DNA of 64,000 nt from Streptomyces sp. F001. Lineage in GTDB: Bacteria > Actinomycetota > Actinomycetes > Streptomycetales > Streptomycetaceae. Below the pieces are notes generated by a model. It did no database searches, was not told where the DNA came from, and saw nothing but the letters and a program-made list of their open reading frames with translations. Both the position numbers and the translations under genes were made by a program. The stretch lies in NCBI RefSeq assembly GCF_004187715.1, contig NZ_QZWF01000001.1, forward strand, positions 186,001 through 250,000. The letters are read 5' to 3'. Positions 20,942 to 31,494 of the stretch are shown one piece after another (position 1 is the first letter of the stretch; every line of letters begins with the position of its first letter).

Positions 20942-23356
20942 TCAGGTGAACATGCCGGCCAGTGGTTGTTCGGTCCACACGGTCTTGCCCTCGCGGGTGT
21001 AGCGGGTGCCCCAGCGTTCGGCCATCTGGGCCACCAGGAACAGTCCGCGCCCGCCCTCGTCGGTGGTACGGGCGCGGCGCAGGTGGGGTGAGGTGTGGCT
21101 GGTGTCACTGACCTCGCACACCAGACACCGTTCACGGATCAGCCGCAGGGTCGCGGGGCCACTGGCGTAGCGGTAGACGTTGGTGACCAGTTCACTGGCG
21201 ATCAACTCGGTCGTGAACGCCAAGTGCCCCAGGCCCCATTCGCTCAGCTTGGCCGAGGTCAATGCCCGGGCCCGGGCGGCGCTGGCAGGCTCCAGCGGCA
21301 GACGCCAGGAGGCGACATCGTCCGCCGGCAGCATGCGGGTGCGGGCGATCAGCAACGCGACGTCGTCGCTGGGGCGCGGGCACGAGTGAGTCGACCACCG
21401 CTTGGCAGGTCCGTTCCAGCGGGTCCGCAGGACGGCTGAGCGCGGCGCACAACTTGGTCAGGCCGACGTCGGCATCGATGTGACGCTCGCCGATGATTCC
21501 GTTGGTGTACAGGCACAGCAGGCTTCCCTTGGCCAGTTCGACCTCCCGGGCCTCGAACGGCAGGCCGCCCAGGCCGAGCGGTGGCCGGCGGGCAGGTCGA
21601 GCAGAGCCACCTGTCCGTCCGGAGCGGTCACCACCGGCGGCGGGTGGCCGGCACGGGCCGCGGAGCACCGCCCGGAGACCGGGTCGTACACGGCGTACAG
21701 GCAAGTAGCGCCGACGACCTGCTCGCCCACGGGCGGTTCGCCGGCTGCTTCCTGTTCGGCCGCCAGCAGAAGGACCAGATCGTCCAGGCGGGAGAGGACC
21801 TCGTCCGGTTCCAGGTCGAGACTGGCGAGCGTGTGTACGGCGGTGCGCAGCCGGCCCATCGTGGCGGCGGCGTGGATGCCGCGTCCCACCACGTCGCCGA
21901 CGACGAGGGCGACCCTGGCCCCGGACAGGGGAATGACGTCGAACCAGTCGCCGCCCAGGCCCGGGGCCGCGCTGGCCGGCAGGTACCTCAGGGCCACCTC
22001 GACGGCCGACTGGTCCGGGACCGTCCGGGGCAGCAGGCTGCTCTGCAGGGCGAACGCGGTCTGCTGCTGCTGAGTGAAGCGCCGGGCGTTGTCGATGGCG
22101 ACGGCGGCGCGCGAGGCGAGTTCCTGGGCGAGGGTGAGATCGTCCGCCTCGAAGGGATCGGGGCGGCGCGAACGCCACAAGGTCATCACGCCCAGCACCA
22201 GGCCCCGCGCGGCCACAGGGACCACGATCAACGAGTGAGCGCCCAGGTCCGGAGCGTGGGCCCCCTGGCGGCCTTCCGCCGAGAACCAGTCGGGCGGGAG
22301 AACCGGTTCCAGGACGGGCTGTCCTTCGGCCAGGCATCTGGCCTGGGGTGTGTCAGGCCCGAACTCCACCGGCTCGCCGTGGGGATGGGGCGGGCCGGCT
22401 TGCTGGGCGCCGACGCTGTTGGCGCCCACGCGGACCACCGGCCCCGCCAGGCCCCGCGCCAGTTCCTCACCGCGCGTCACGGGTTGAAGCAGGTCCACCG
22501 ACGCGTGGTCGGCGAGGTGAGGCACCACCACTCGGCAAGTTCCCGGGCGGTCTCTCCCACATCCAGGGTGGTTCCGATACGGCTGGCGGCCTGGTCCAGG
22601 AGCGCGAGCCGACGCTGGGCCCGATGGCGTTCGGTGATGTCCTCGATCATCTCGGCCACGCCCAGGACGCGGCCGGACGCATCCTCCATCGGGAAGGAGG
22701 AAACCATCGCGACCTGCTCCCGTGCCGGATCCCACTCCAGGCGAACGAACTGCTCGGAGTAGACCATCGGCCTTCCGGTCTCCATCACCTGGCGCACCCG
22801 GTCCACGGCCCTGCGTGCATCGTCGGGGACGAGGAAACAGCCGGTGGGCAGCCCCCGAAACTCCGCTGCCGGGACGCCGCTGAAGCGTTCGATGGCCCGG
22901 TTGACCCGCAGAAGCCTCAGGTCGGGACCGTGGACGACCAGGCCGATCGGACACCGGCGGTACAACCCGTCCAGGACCGCCCGGTCCCTTTGCCACTCCA
23001 GGACGTCAACCGCGAGTGCCCCCGCAAGAAACCACTCACGGACCCGGCCATCGCGTGACAGCTCATGGGCCTGAGCCCCATCTCCACGAGCCGCCCGTCG
23101 CGGTGCCGCAATGTGAGCACGCCGAACCAGCCGCCGGCTCTCCTGCACCTCGCCGCGGCCTCAGTGACAGCCGGCAGATCAGGAGGATCGACAAGGACCT
23201 CGAACGCCGGACGACCGATCACGGCTGTGCCCGGATAGCCGAGCAGTTCCTGAGCCCGCCGGTTCCATCCGACCACGACTCCCGGTCGTCGAGCACCGCC
23301 AAGGCGGCAAGGTGCAGGGCGAACGGATCGTCATGGATCTCGCTGAACTCCGTCAT
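20942..23356 (-). CDS. PAS-PAS-GAF-SpoIIE phosphatase with C-terminal HATPase domain (frame broken)
   Basis: ATG at 23356 (MTEFSEIHDDPFALHLAALA) with GGAG nine bases upstream. About 800 residues. Order: PAS 1 (VIGRPAFEVLVD), PAS 2 (CPIGLVVHGPDLRLLRVNRA ... EMIEDITERHRAQRRLALLD), GAF (LTLAQELASRAAVAIDNARR), SpoIIE/PP2C phosphatase (PGLGGDWFDVIPL, ALVVGDVVGRG, LCLYTNGIIGE) and an RsbW-like HATPase (FTTELIASELVTNVYRYA, GGRGLFLVAQMAERWG). A phosphatase and an anti-sigma-kinase-like domain in one chain is typical of streptomycete partner-switching regulators. About five frame changes. It is convergent with the monooxygenase gene. Confidence 0.85.
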
Positions 23357-23730
23357 CCGCTTCTCCACCGCTGGACACCACCTTGTACTCCGGGTCGGTG
23401 GCCAGGCGTTCCTGAATGCCCCGCTGACCTGCTGTTGCCTGGCAAGCCTAGTGAACCCGGTGCGGCCGCGGCCTCGCCCACGGCGCGGCACGCCGTGGCG
23501 GGCACGAGGGATTACGGCAGGCAGTGACCCTCTTGCGCTGGCGGGACTCGCGCAGCAGCCACAGCCTCCGCGGCCGACACTCTGTCCTTCGCGCCGCGAG
23601 CAGCGGAGAAGGCATCGATCAGCCTGGAAGTAGTCTCCTCCGTGGCTCTCAGCGAGTTCCCCCGCCAATGACACGACCAGCGTGCCATCGCACTTGCGGC
23701 CCGCTGTCCCGGTCCGATTGGCTTGCCTGA
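23357..23730. other. Intergenic, no convincing gene
   Basis: 374 bases between the divergent SpoIIE regulator and the XRE/DUF5919 gene. A short minus-strand frame (about 23512-23680, SRLIDAFSAARGAKDRVSAA) has protein-like composition but no clear start or relatives I recognise. Promoters for both neighbours must lie here. Confidence 0.4.
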
Positions 23731-24479
23731 GTGAATGAGCGACTGCGTTCCGCGCTTGTGCAACGCGGCCTGACGGTGGAGGAGTTGACCGAAGCCTGCT
23801 CCATGGATCCCAAGACCGCCAGCCGGTGGGTTGGTGGCCGGGTCCCCCACCGCCGGCACCGTTGGACGGTCGCGAACCTGCTGCGCGTAGACGAGACATA
23901 CCTGTGGCCGGAGAACGGCCAGGGAGCTCAACGGCCCGGTACGGCCCGCTCGGAACTCGTTGACACCTATCCCAACCGGGCGAGCGCCCCCGGCGATGTG
24001 TGGCTCTCCCTGCTTCTGGCGCCATGAAGCAGGTGGACGTGCTCGTTTTCTCCAGGACCTTCTTCGCACAGACGAACCCGCACATCGCGAGGATGCTCCA
24101 GGAAAGGACGCAGGCAGGAGTTCGCGTGCGGCTGTGCTTCGGCGATCCGGACGGGGAGGCAGTCCGCATCAGAGGCAGGGAGGAGGGCATCGGAGACACG
24201 CTCGCGGCCAAGATCAAGGCGTCCCTCACGTACTACCGCGACCTCGTCGGCTACCCGGGCAGTGAGGTGCGCCTTCACGACACGACCCTCTACAACTCGA
24301 TCTTCCGATACGACGACCACCTCATGGTCAACCCGCACATCTGGGGCCAGCCGGCCAGCGCCAACCCGCTACTCCAGCTCCGCAGCACAGACGGCGGGGA
24401 GTGGTTCCAGCGGTACAGCGACAGCTTCGAGGCCGTGTGGGCATCCGCGCGCCCCTGGGCGCCCGACAGGCAGGAGTAG
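23731..24479 (+). CDS. XRE-type helix-turn-helix protein with DUF5919-like C-terminal domain (frame broken)
   Basis: GTG at 23731 (MNERLRSALVQRG). Residues 1-65 form a helix-turn-helix of XRE type (LTVEELTEACSMDPKTASRW). Residues about 95-245 (VDVLVFSRTFFAQTNPHIAR, VRVRLCFGDPDGEAVR, SEVRLHDTTLYNSIFRYDDH, LMVNPHIWGQPASANPLLQL) match the DUF5919-type domain with a distant phospholipase-D-like fold; the H-x-D and N-x-H features recall that family. One lost base near 24025 separates the two halves. Such genes are often next to a Nudix hydrolase in Streptomyces, and a Nudix remnant does follow here. Confidence 0.75.
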
Positions 24480-24482
24480 CAC

Positions 24483-24677
24483 CACCGTCGGCAGGACCGA
24501 GTACTACTACGACCTCAAGGCTCCCAAGGCCAACACTCTCATCCCGCCAGCAACCTGCTCGTGGTCAACGACGAAGGCGCCATCCTCCTCCAGCGACACC
24601 GCGACACCGGCCAGTGGGCGCTGCCCGGCGGGGCCCAGGTCGTTCGTACAGTGGCGCGCTCCACCTGGACGCCATGA
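24483..24677 (+). pseudogene. Nudix hydrolase, N-terminal fragment only
   Basis: Just after the XRE/DUF5919 gene, GRTEYYYDLKAPKANTLIP and NLLVVNDEGAILLQRHRDTG followed by QWALPGG give the first 50 residues of a Nudix protein up to the start of the Nudix box. The catalytic GETxxxxxxREVxEExG part is absent; the frame runs out at 24677. One single-base change lies near 24545. Because the core is missing, not merely shifted, this is a true truncation or an assembly join. Confidence 0.55.
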
Positions 24678-24956
24678 ACCACGCCTGCTCCACGTGTGTG
24701 GGTCGACGGCGTACGGGATGCGAGCTGGGGAGAGTGTGGGTAGAGGCAGGGAGCGGGTGCGGCACGAAGCGGCCTAGGAGCGGCGCGTACAAGCGTCGCC
24801 GAGCCGGTTGCGGCACCACGGCGCCCGGAGCCAGTCTGTGGGAGCCGGTCGAGGGAGGCTGGGGGCACGGCGAGGGTTTGCAGGATGTGTCATTCATACT
24901 GCTCCTCAAGCGAGCCGGGGATTGCAGTAGGCCCCCGAGATCACAGAAGCGAACAC

Positions 24957-25290
24957 GTGAACGATCAGCCGTCCCGGCTCGAGATGCTGCGCTTCCTCGA
25001 ACGAGTCCAGCAGCAAGACCTCGAGCGCACCCGACGGTGGATCGCGGCAGCCCAGCAGCGAGAGGCGCAGCGCCAGCGCGCCATCCAAGCCCGTCCCCGG
25101 CGCCGGACCGGCTCATCGAGCAGAGCCTGAGCCGCGACGTGCCAGCCGCCTACGTCCACCGAGGCGACTGCCACATGGCAGGCAAACGTTCCAGAGGCGT
25201 CGCCCGCGACCAGGCGCTGCGGGCGCTCACCGACGGCATCGCCCGTGCCCGCACCGCCTGCCGGACACCGAGCTGGGGATTCTCGACTAG
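24957..25290 (+). CDS. DUF6233-type small protein (frame broken)
   Basis: GTG at 24957 gives MNDQPSRLEMLRFLERVQQQ and DLERTRRWIAAAQQREAQRQ, a charged helical N-terminus. After single-base repairs near 25100 and 25250 it continues RLIEQSLSRDVPAAYVHRGD, CHMAGKRSRGVARDQALRAL and ends ELGILD at 25290. The CHMAG and a downstream Cys/His pair suggest a metal-binding end. This is the streptomycete DUF6233 pattern of about 110 residues, function unknown. Genes of this type are common in accessory regions. Confidence 0.65.
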
Positions 25291-25429
25291 GCGCTGCGAG
25301 ACTTCCGCGCCCCAACCAGCCTCCGAGCGACACCCGCGCCCCGAAGCAGACATAACACCTCAAACAGGATGAATAGCGGCACATGCCGGGGCACTCCGAC
25401 CCTTAACCCCCACAGAACGGAGTCACCCC

Positions 25430-25703
25430 ATGGTCATCCAAAAGATGCATGAAATGGGCATCCGCAGTGAACACGCCTACATGGCCGGCATGGCATCCAT
25501 CGGCCTCGCCGTCGCCGCCTGGGTCACCAGCCTCAACGCCGAGCCCGGCGCCGGGGTCGCCCGCGCCGACAGGTGGGGAATCTTCGTCGGCGAATGGGCC
25601 CCCACCTTCTTCGGCCTCGGCCTCGCCCTGTCCCTACGAACAGAACGACGGCACCCTCACCGCTAGCGTCCACGAAATTCGGGAGCAGCAGAAGGCCAGC
25701 TGA
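25430..25703 (+). CDS. Small membrane protein, unknown function (C-terminus uncertain)
   Basis: ATG at 25430 with GGAG upstream (an internal ATG at 25454 is possible). MGIRSEHAYMAGMASIGLAV begins a first hydrophobic helix (AGMASIGLAVAAWVTSL) and WAPTFFGLGLALSL a second, with ARADRWGIFVGE between. The frame as sequenced stops at 25666; one added base gives YEQNDGTLTASVHEIREQQ ending at 25703. It resembles short two-helix proteins conserved in Streptomyces. I do not know its function. Confidence 0.6.
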
Positions 25704-25799
25704 CTACACCACACTGCGGCGTCCGCCTCTGGACCAAGGGGCGGGCGTCCATCCACCGCCCAACGTGCAGCACAGGCCCGACACCCACACCCTGGACCC

Positions 25800-26118
25800 A
25801 TGGCCACCGCACGCGTCGTCATCTACCCGCCCGACGAGGACGGCGGCCGGCGCGTGCGCATCGACGGGGAGATCCGCGGGCGGGCGTACAGCGTCCGCGA
25901 CATTGCCGCGCTCATGCAGAACGCCGACCTGCAAGGCTTCCACGAGATGGACGTCGTGCGGGCTACGGGCATCGAATGGCGCGGCGGCGGACCCGACAGC
26001 TGGACGCACCGAAGAAGGCCGCGCGTCACGAAAAGGCGACCCTCCACGAGAAAAGCACAAGTCCTCCACCAAATCGCTACTCTCAGCCCTCCCAGAATCA
26101 ATCAGGGGGGCGACATGA
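25800..26118 (+). CDS. Small conserved streptomycete protein, unknown function (C-terminus uncertain)
   Basis: ATG at 25800: MATARVVIYPPDEDGGRRVR, IDGEIRGRAYSVRDIAALMQ, FHEMDVVRATGIEWRGGGPD. The first 65 residues look like a compact alpha/beta domain conserved in streptomycetes, usually ending soon after WRGGGPD. As sequenced, the frame stays open into the next gene; a one-base shift near 25995 would end it at 26118, overlapping the next ATG (ATGA). No function can be named. Confidence 0.55.
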
Positions 26119-26545
26119 CCAACCCGTACACCACCACGCCGCGGCCAGCGCCGAAGTGGGCGCGGAAGCGCTACGTGCTGCCCGCACTCGGCCTTACCTT
26201 CTTCCTCGGCATCGGGGCCGGCGCCAGCGACTCGCAGCCGACGGACGACGCGAAGCCGGCCACGGCCAAGGCACAGCCCACCGCGACCGTCACCGCCACC
26301 ATGACCGCCGCCGCCAAGCCGAAGCCTGCGCCCACCGTGACGGAAACCGTGGAGGTTGAGGTCACGGAGACTGTCACCGCCGAGTCCGCCTCCGACACCG
26401 GCAGCGACAGCGGTGGGGCAGCGTCTACTACGAGAACTGCGCCGCGGCCCGGGCCGCCGGAGCCGCACCCGTCCACCAGGGCGAGCCCGGCTACGGCAGC
26501 CACCTCGACCGCGACGGCGACGGCACGGGCTGCGACTGGGGCTGA
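26115..26545 (+). CDS. Exported excalibur calcium-binding domain protein (frame broken)
   Basis: ATG at 26115 after a G-rich ribosome site. Residues 1-30 carry a single membrane/secretion helix (RYVLPALGLTFFLGIGAG). The middle is a Thr/Ala/Lys/Pro-rich linker (ATAKAQPTATVTATM), and the C-terminus is an excalibur domain (YYENCAAARAAGAAPVHQ, then LDRDGDGTGCDWG at 26545) with its DxDxDG calcium loop and two conserved cysteines. One base is missing near 26417. It is probably an extracellular or cell-wall-associated calcium binder of about 143 residues. Confidence 0.75.
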
Positions 26546-26866
26546 CACACAGGAGCCCGCTGGGACGGGGGAGCCTGGCGGGCCTGCGGCCTGTGTGGCA
26601 CGGAGTGGCTGGGAGAGCCGGTCGAAGCTCAGGAACAGCCGGATGAGCTCCGGGAGAAGGGCATACGTGCCCTCCGCGTGCCCGAGGAACAGCGACGCTC
26701 GGGAACAACGGGGAATCTCGGTGAGGACGCCGGAAACTACCAGGTCAGCGGCTTGCTAGGTCAGCACGCATCCACATACGAGATCTTCCAAACAGGTGCT
26801 CCGAGACCCTCGATGCGCCGGGCTTGGCTGGAACATTGACCCCCATCACCCGCGCGGGTCCCTGAC
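26546..26866. other. Intergenic, no convincing gene
   Basis: About 320 bases between two convergent genes. No frame here looks protein-like on either strand, and I see no clear hairpin or repeat. Confidence 0.4.
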
Positions 26867-27141
26867 TCACTCGCTCGGCTCTTGGGGCGCGAGCACGCTC
26901 AACCGATAGGTGATCGGGTGCTTCAGCCGCCCGCACAAGGTGTCGATGGTTGCGTCCTGGAAGGATCAGTATCAGGTCGCTCCTCCTGGAGGCTACGCAG
27001 CCGCGCCCGGAGCTGGTCGGAGTCCTCCGTTTCACAGATGACTTCCCAGCACCATCCAACCGCCAGGGCCGCGGAAGCTCGCTGATGTTCCTCGCGTGCT
27101 TGCCGCTTCCTTTTCCTCTGTCCAGGCATGGGCATCACCAT
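26867..27141 (-). CDS. Conserved hypothetical protein (one frame change)
   Basis: Minus strand. ATG at 27141 (MVMPMPGQRKRKRQAREEHQ; ATG at 27129 is an alternative). It runs WEVICETEDSDQLRARLRSL, QEERPDTDPSR, then after one base-level repair near 26940 continues IDTLCGRLKHPITYRLSVLA and ends PQEPSE at 26867. About 90 residues, basic N-terminus, no motif I can assign. The continuity of the two frames into a sensible protein supports a real gene. Confidence 0.55.
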
Positions 27142-27440
27142 GACGGCTGCCAACTCCCCTGACAACAGCGACGGCGTCATCGCATCCGGCCTGAGTGTCT
27201 GACTGCGTGACAACGCCGACGTACAGCGACGCACATGGGGCACACCTGCGGACCATGGCGGCAGGTGAGGGGCACCCTGGCCCATGGTCGGGGCTCAGAG
27301 GAGTTGCTTCGGGACGAAGAGGTCATCTGGTCAAGGGTTCGAGGTTGCAGAACGTCGGAGCCGCAGGCGGGATCGGTCGTGGTCTCCTACGGTGGAAAGG
27401 GACGCCAGAAAGGCCAGCGCAGGACAGCAGGTGAGTGGCT

Positions 27441-28777
27441 GTGAGCGACCCCACGGGCCCCGGTAGCGACACGATCATGAATGAGCTGGTGCAGGCCTTT
27501 CACGAGCTGGCTCCCGAGGATCTGCCGGAGCTGTTGCGGCGGCACTACTCGGCTCTGGGATCACCGGGCTGACCGCCTACTGCGCCGATCTACGGCAGGA
27601 GTACCTGATCGCCCTTCCCGACAGCCGCGGCGATTCCTCGCAGCGTCTGCCCATCGACTCCAGCTTGGCGGGCTGGGCATACCGGACCGTCTCGGCTCGG
27701 ATCGCCGAGAGCGACTCCGGCGCGTTGACCCTCTGGCTGCCCGTGATAGATGGCGTCGAACGGATCGGCGTCCTGGGGGTCCAAGTGCCGGACCTCAACG
27801 CCGTCATCCTGAACCGCTGCCGGGCGCTGGCCTCCCTCATCGCCTTCGTCCTGATCAGCAAGGGAACCCACAGTGACAGCTACGCCAACCTGCAGCGCAG
27901 GCAGTCCATGAAGTTGCCGGCGGAGATGGTCTGGGCGTTCCTGCCGCCCAAGTCCATAGGCACGCCGTACGTCACTTCCAGCGCCATCCTGGAACCGGCC
28001 TACGACCTGGGGGGCGATGCCTTCGACCATGCCCTCTTGGGCGACGTCCTGCATGCTGCGGTCATCGATGCCATGGGTCATGACCTGTACGCGGGACTGA
28101 CCTCCTCCGTCGCCCTGGCCGCCTGCCGCAATGCCCGCCGCAGCGGCGGGGAGCTACCCCGCATCATCGACACCATCGACCACACAATCCACGAGGCGTT
28201 CCCCGACCGCTATGCGACCGGCGTGTTCCTGCACCTGCACCGCACCACTGGACAGCTCAGCTGGGCCAATTGCGGCCATCCCCCGCCCATCCTGCTGCGT
28301 CGCCGCGATGTCATCCCTGGCGCTTTCGACAGTCCTCCGAGCTGCCTCTCGGGTTGGGACCCACACGCCCGGACATCCCTCGGCGCATCCACTCCGCGCA
28401 GCTGGAACCCGGAGATCGCGTTCTGTGCTATACCGACGGCGTCGTCGACGCCCGGTCCTCAGACGGCGAACTTTTCGGGGAGGAGCGCTTCGTCGACTTC
28501 ATCCCTCCGCGCCACCGCCGCCGGTGAACCCGCATTCGAAGTCTTGCGCCGTCTCGTGCACGCCATCCTTGACCACCAGCAGCACCACCTCACGGACGAC
28601 GCCACCGTCCTGCTCTTCGAATGGCATCCACAAAGGCCCTTACGTTCACCACCGGACGGTGAAGCGACATTCGTTTCGGTCCGCCTGGTCGGCAACGCCT
28701 ACTACCCGGGGGATCGTCCGGGCCGTCCCTGGACCGTGCGAGGGCGCCCGAGGGCACTCAATGGCGACCGACAGTGA
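27441..28777 (+). CDS. SpoIIE-type PP2C phosphatase with N-terminal GAF-like sensor (frame broken)
   Basis: GTG at 27441 (MSDPTGPGSDTIMNELVQAF). Residues 1-140 look like a GAF-type sensor (GLTAYCADLRQEYLIALPDS, LPVIDGVERIGVLGVQVPD). Then comes a SpoIIE phosphatase: LEPAYDLGGDAFDHALLGD, VIDAMGHDLYAGL, GQLSWANCGHPPPILLRR, RVLCYTDGVVDARSSDGELF and DDATVLLFEW; the aspartates of GGD and the DGVxE-like motif are the metal ligands. It dephosphorylates an anti-sigma-factor antagonist in such systems. Frame changes near 27560, 28330 and 28500. It stops at 28777, slightly beyond the usual family end. Confidence 0.8.
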
Positions 28778-28935
28778 CAGACGAGCTACCACGCCAGCAG
28801 TGAAACCCCAGGTCAGAGGGGACCGGCCATACGGGTTTCCGCTCAGGGTGGCGTTCAGGCAAGAGGGGGTGTTTCGTGCCGCTCCGGCACGCATTTCCCC
28901 GGCTTGGCCTCCGGACGACTGCTCTACGTAGGCAT

Positions 28936-29440
28936 AGCCCCGCTGGTAGCTCCAGGACGACGGCCCATGGGCTTCGAGCAGTCGGGTCACATGGGGATCG
29001 GGCCGCTGGGCACACCCATGGCATCGCGTGCATCGCGGGCCACGGCCGCGATGTCCGCCCGGCTCGGTTCGACCGGCAGGGCCAGGCGCGGCAGTGCCGC
29101 TGGGGGAAGCTCCACGTAGTGCTCGACGGTCGTGACCAGCCGCCAGACGATCTTGCCGAACGCGACAGCTTGATCCCGTTGCAACTGCGTCGTTGCCCTG
29201 AGGCTTCGGAAGGGGGCAGCGCTGGGCACCGTTGGATGCGGGTGCCCCGTAGCGAAGAACGTGGCAGGCACCCCAATGCCATGGCCAGCTGCGCAACTAC
29301 CGTGGCCGAAGGCCGACTCTGGCCTAGCTCGTACTGACTGACCGCTGCCGGTGTGAGCCCCACCTTCCTGGCAAGTTCGTTCTTGCGGAGCCCTCGAAGC
29401 TGACGAGCCGTAGTCAGAGCTTCGGGTTCGAAGGAGCGGG
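28936..29440 (-). pseudogene. XRE/ImmA-type regulator fragment lacking both ends
   Basis: The readable part EALTTARQLRGLRKNELARK and VGLTPAAVSQYELGQSRPSA is an XRE helix-turn-helix. It is followed, after a frame change, by ATTQLQRDQAVAFGKIVWRL, VTTVEHYVELPPAALPRL and DIAAVARDARDAMGVPSGPI, the linker that normally precedes an ImmA/IrrE metallopeptidase domain. No start codon is present: the fragment joins directly to the truncated DUF21 gene at about 29445. It breaks off at AVVLELPA near 28936, before the HExxH peptidase motif. Confidence 0.7.
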
Positions 29441-29448
29441 AGGCGAGC

Positions 29449-30074
29449 TCAGCGCCTCTCGAACAGCTCGGCGGAGTCGGCCTCCAGGGCGCCTTCCGCG
29501 GCGGAGTGCTGGGCGAGCGCGACGAGTTCCTCGGGCTGCGGGCGGAGGCCAGTTCCTCGGCGGGCTCCAGGCCGAAGCGGCGTACGAAACGGTTCGCGGT
29601 GTTGTTCAGGTGGTGGATGAACGGGCTGAAGGCGGCCGTGAAGCCGCGCTGCGGGGCTGCGACCACCTTCGCGACGGCCAGCGGATGGGAGATCGCCCAG
29701 TTCTTCGGCACCAGCTCGCCGACCACCATCAGCACGACAGTGGAGACCGCCACACCCACCACGGTCGCCACCGGCGAGGCGGCACCGCCCAGGCCCACGG
29801 CCTGAAGCGGACCCCGCAGCAGCGCGGCGAGCGACGGCTCGGCCAGCATGCCGATCACCAGCGAGGTCACCGTGATGCCCAGCTGAGCGCCGGAGAGCTG
29901 GAGGGTCAGTCGGCGTACGGCCTTCAAGGCGCTGTCGGCCCCCCGCTCGCCCGCCTCCGCGGCGCGTTCCAACTCAGCGCGCTCGACGGTGGTCAGCGAG
30001 AACTCGGCCGCGACGAACAACGCGCAGGCCAGCGTGAGGAAGAGGGCCAGCAGGAGCAGCAGGACCTCGGTCAC
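29449..30074 (-). pseudogene. DUF21/CBS (CNNM/HlyC-like) membrane protein, truncated before its CBS domains
   Basis: GTG at 30074. MTEVLLLLLALFLTLACALF starts the DUF21 transmembrane domain, with VGELVPKNWAISHPLAVAKV and FTAAFSPFIHHLNNTANRFV. After one frame change the text reads SAAEGALEADSAELFERR and stops at 29449, where intact homologues continue into paired CBS domains and a CorC/HlyC domain. About 200 of an expected 430 or more residues remain, and the XRE/ImmA fragment is stitched on. Related intact genes occur at 33481 and 34813, so this may be a decayed paralogue or a contig join. Confidence 0.75.
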
Positions 30075-30325
30075 CGTGCCACCCCCGCTCCCTCGGGCGG
30101 GCGGGAATCGGCACGGCTGGTACTGGGAGGCTCACCCATTGCGGGACCGTGACTCCTTTGTCGGATCGGGGGGGTCGGGAAGAGCATCGACGCCTTCACC
30201 TATGGTAAAGGGCACGCAAAGCACACTGGTCAAGTAGTCGACCACCGCCGACTTCCGGCAGTTTTCGGACTTTCCCGCGTCGAGAGCCGCAACACCGTCT
30301 CCAGGGTGTGCAGCCACCCTATGCT

Positions 30326-30341
30326 TCTACTCGCTTGTAGA
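30326..30341. promoter_or_regulatory. Palindromic operator, copy a (proposed BlaI-type site)
   Basis: TCTACT-CGCT-TGTAGA, 68 bp upstream of the SpoOM start. Eleven of twelve arm bases fit the consensus TCTACA-N4-TGTAGA shared with four other sites in this region. Confidence 0.65.
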
Positions 30342-30408
30342 GAACGGCCCGGCATCCCCGGTTGTTCCACGGACACGCACGTACGCACGTGAAGGAGTGA
30401 ACGCCACG

Positions 30409-31371
30409 ATGGTGTTCAAACGACTGCTCGGCTCGCTCGTGTGGGCGGCCCCACGGTCGACACAGTCCTCGACCCCGGTCCCCGCCCGGCGGCACGCTCA
30501 GGGGGCAGGTTCACCTCAAGGCGGCAACGCCGACTTCGACATCGAGTACATCACCCTGGAGCTGGTGGCCCGGTCGAGGCCGAGCACGAGGAGGACGAGA
30601 GCGAGGGCTCCATCGCCTTCGAGCGGTACACGGTCGGCGGCGGCTTCCGGCTCGCCGAGGGTGAGGAGCGGTCCGTGCCGTTCAGCGTGACGCTGCCCTG
30701 GGAGACGCCGATCACCGAGCTGTACGGCCAGCCCTTGGGCATCGCGGTGTGCGCACCGAGTTGTCGGTGGCGGCGCGAAGGACAAGGGCGACATCGACCC
30801 GCTGACCGTGGGCCCGCTGCCCGTACAGGAAGCGGTGCTGGAAGCCCTGGGCCAGCTCGACTTCGGCTTCAAGTCCGCCGACCTGGAATACGGCCGCATC
30901 GGCGGCACAGGGCAGCAGCTGCCCTTCTATCAGGAGATAGAGATCACCCCGTCGCCCGGTATGCGCACCAGGTGAACGAGATCGAGGTGACCTTCCTCGC
31001 GAACCCGGCCGGCCTGGAGGTGGTCCTGGAGGCCGACAAGCGCGGCGGCTTCCTCTTCTCCGGCCACGACGCGCTCACCCGCTTCACCGTGGGCCACCAC
31101 GACTCCCGCGACTGGAACGCCGAGGTCGACGGCTGGATCAGGCAGTTGGTGGAGCACCGGGCGCCGCACGGACACGAGAGCCACTACGGACACCACGGCC
31201 ACGACGAGCACCACCACCACGGCCACCGCTCCGGCCCCGGCATCGGCACCGCGGTCGCCGCCGGAGCGGCGGGTCTGGCCGTGGGTTCGTCGGCGGCATG
31301 GTCGCGGCCGAGGTCGTCGACGAGGTGGGGGACTTCTTCGAGGGCGAGGAGGAAGGGAGGACGAGGGCTGA
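30409..31371 (+). CDS. SpoOM-family (arrestin-like) protein with histidine-rich tail (frame broken)
   Basis: ATG at 30409 (MVFKRLLGSL), with GAAGGAG at 30391-30397; the GTG at 30397 overlaps that site and is less likely. SpoOM/Spo0M pattern: TVDTVLDPG, FDIEYITLELVARV, VPFSVTLPWETPITELYGQP and ALGQLDFGFKSADLEYGRIG give the two arrestin-like beta-sandwich halves. The tail has a dense histidine block (GHHGHDEHHHHGHRSG near 31190-31230), a glycine/alanine hydrophobic stretch and an acidic end at 31371. SpoOM affects sporulation and stress in Gram-positives. The His block suggests metal binding. Several frame changes. First gene downstream of operator copy a. Confidence 0.8.
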
Positions 31372-31423
31372 GCCGTACCCCAATGACAGCAATCGCACCC
31401 CGACGGGACCCATCCTGCTAACT

Positions 31424-31439
31424 TCTACGTAGCTGTAGA
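31424..31439. promoter_or_regulatory. Palindromic operator, copy b (proposed BlaI-type site)
   Basis: TCTACG-TAGC-TGTAGA, 55 bp upstream of the TerB start and immediately after the SpoOM gene, so TerB has its own controlled promoter. Confidence 0.65.
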
Positions 31440-31494
31440 AGATGCGGCCGCCTCGACGCGGGCGGCCGCAACCCCGTACCCGTTTGGAGTTCTC

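Noticed and set aside
24640..24956. A gene after the Nudix fragment (cysteine-containing frame near 24670-24780)
   Set aside because: Composition is shadow-like, with no ribosome site and no continuation of the Nudix domain.
28919..28938. A sixth operator copy (CTCTACGTAGGC)
   Set aside because: It has the TCTAC arm but no TGTAGA at the required spacing.
31185..31235. A separate histidine-rich metallochaperone gene
   Set aside because: The histidine block is in frame with the SpoOM protein and has no start of its own; it is treated as that protein's tail.
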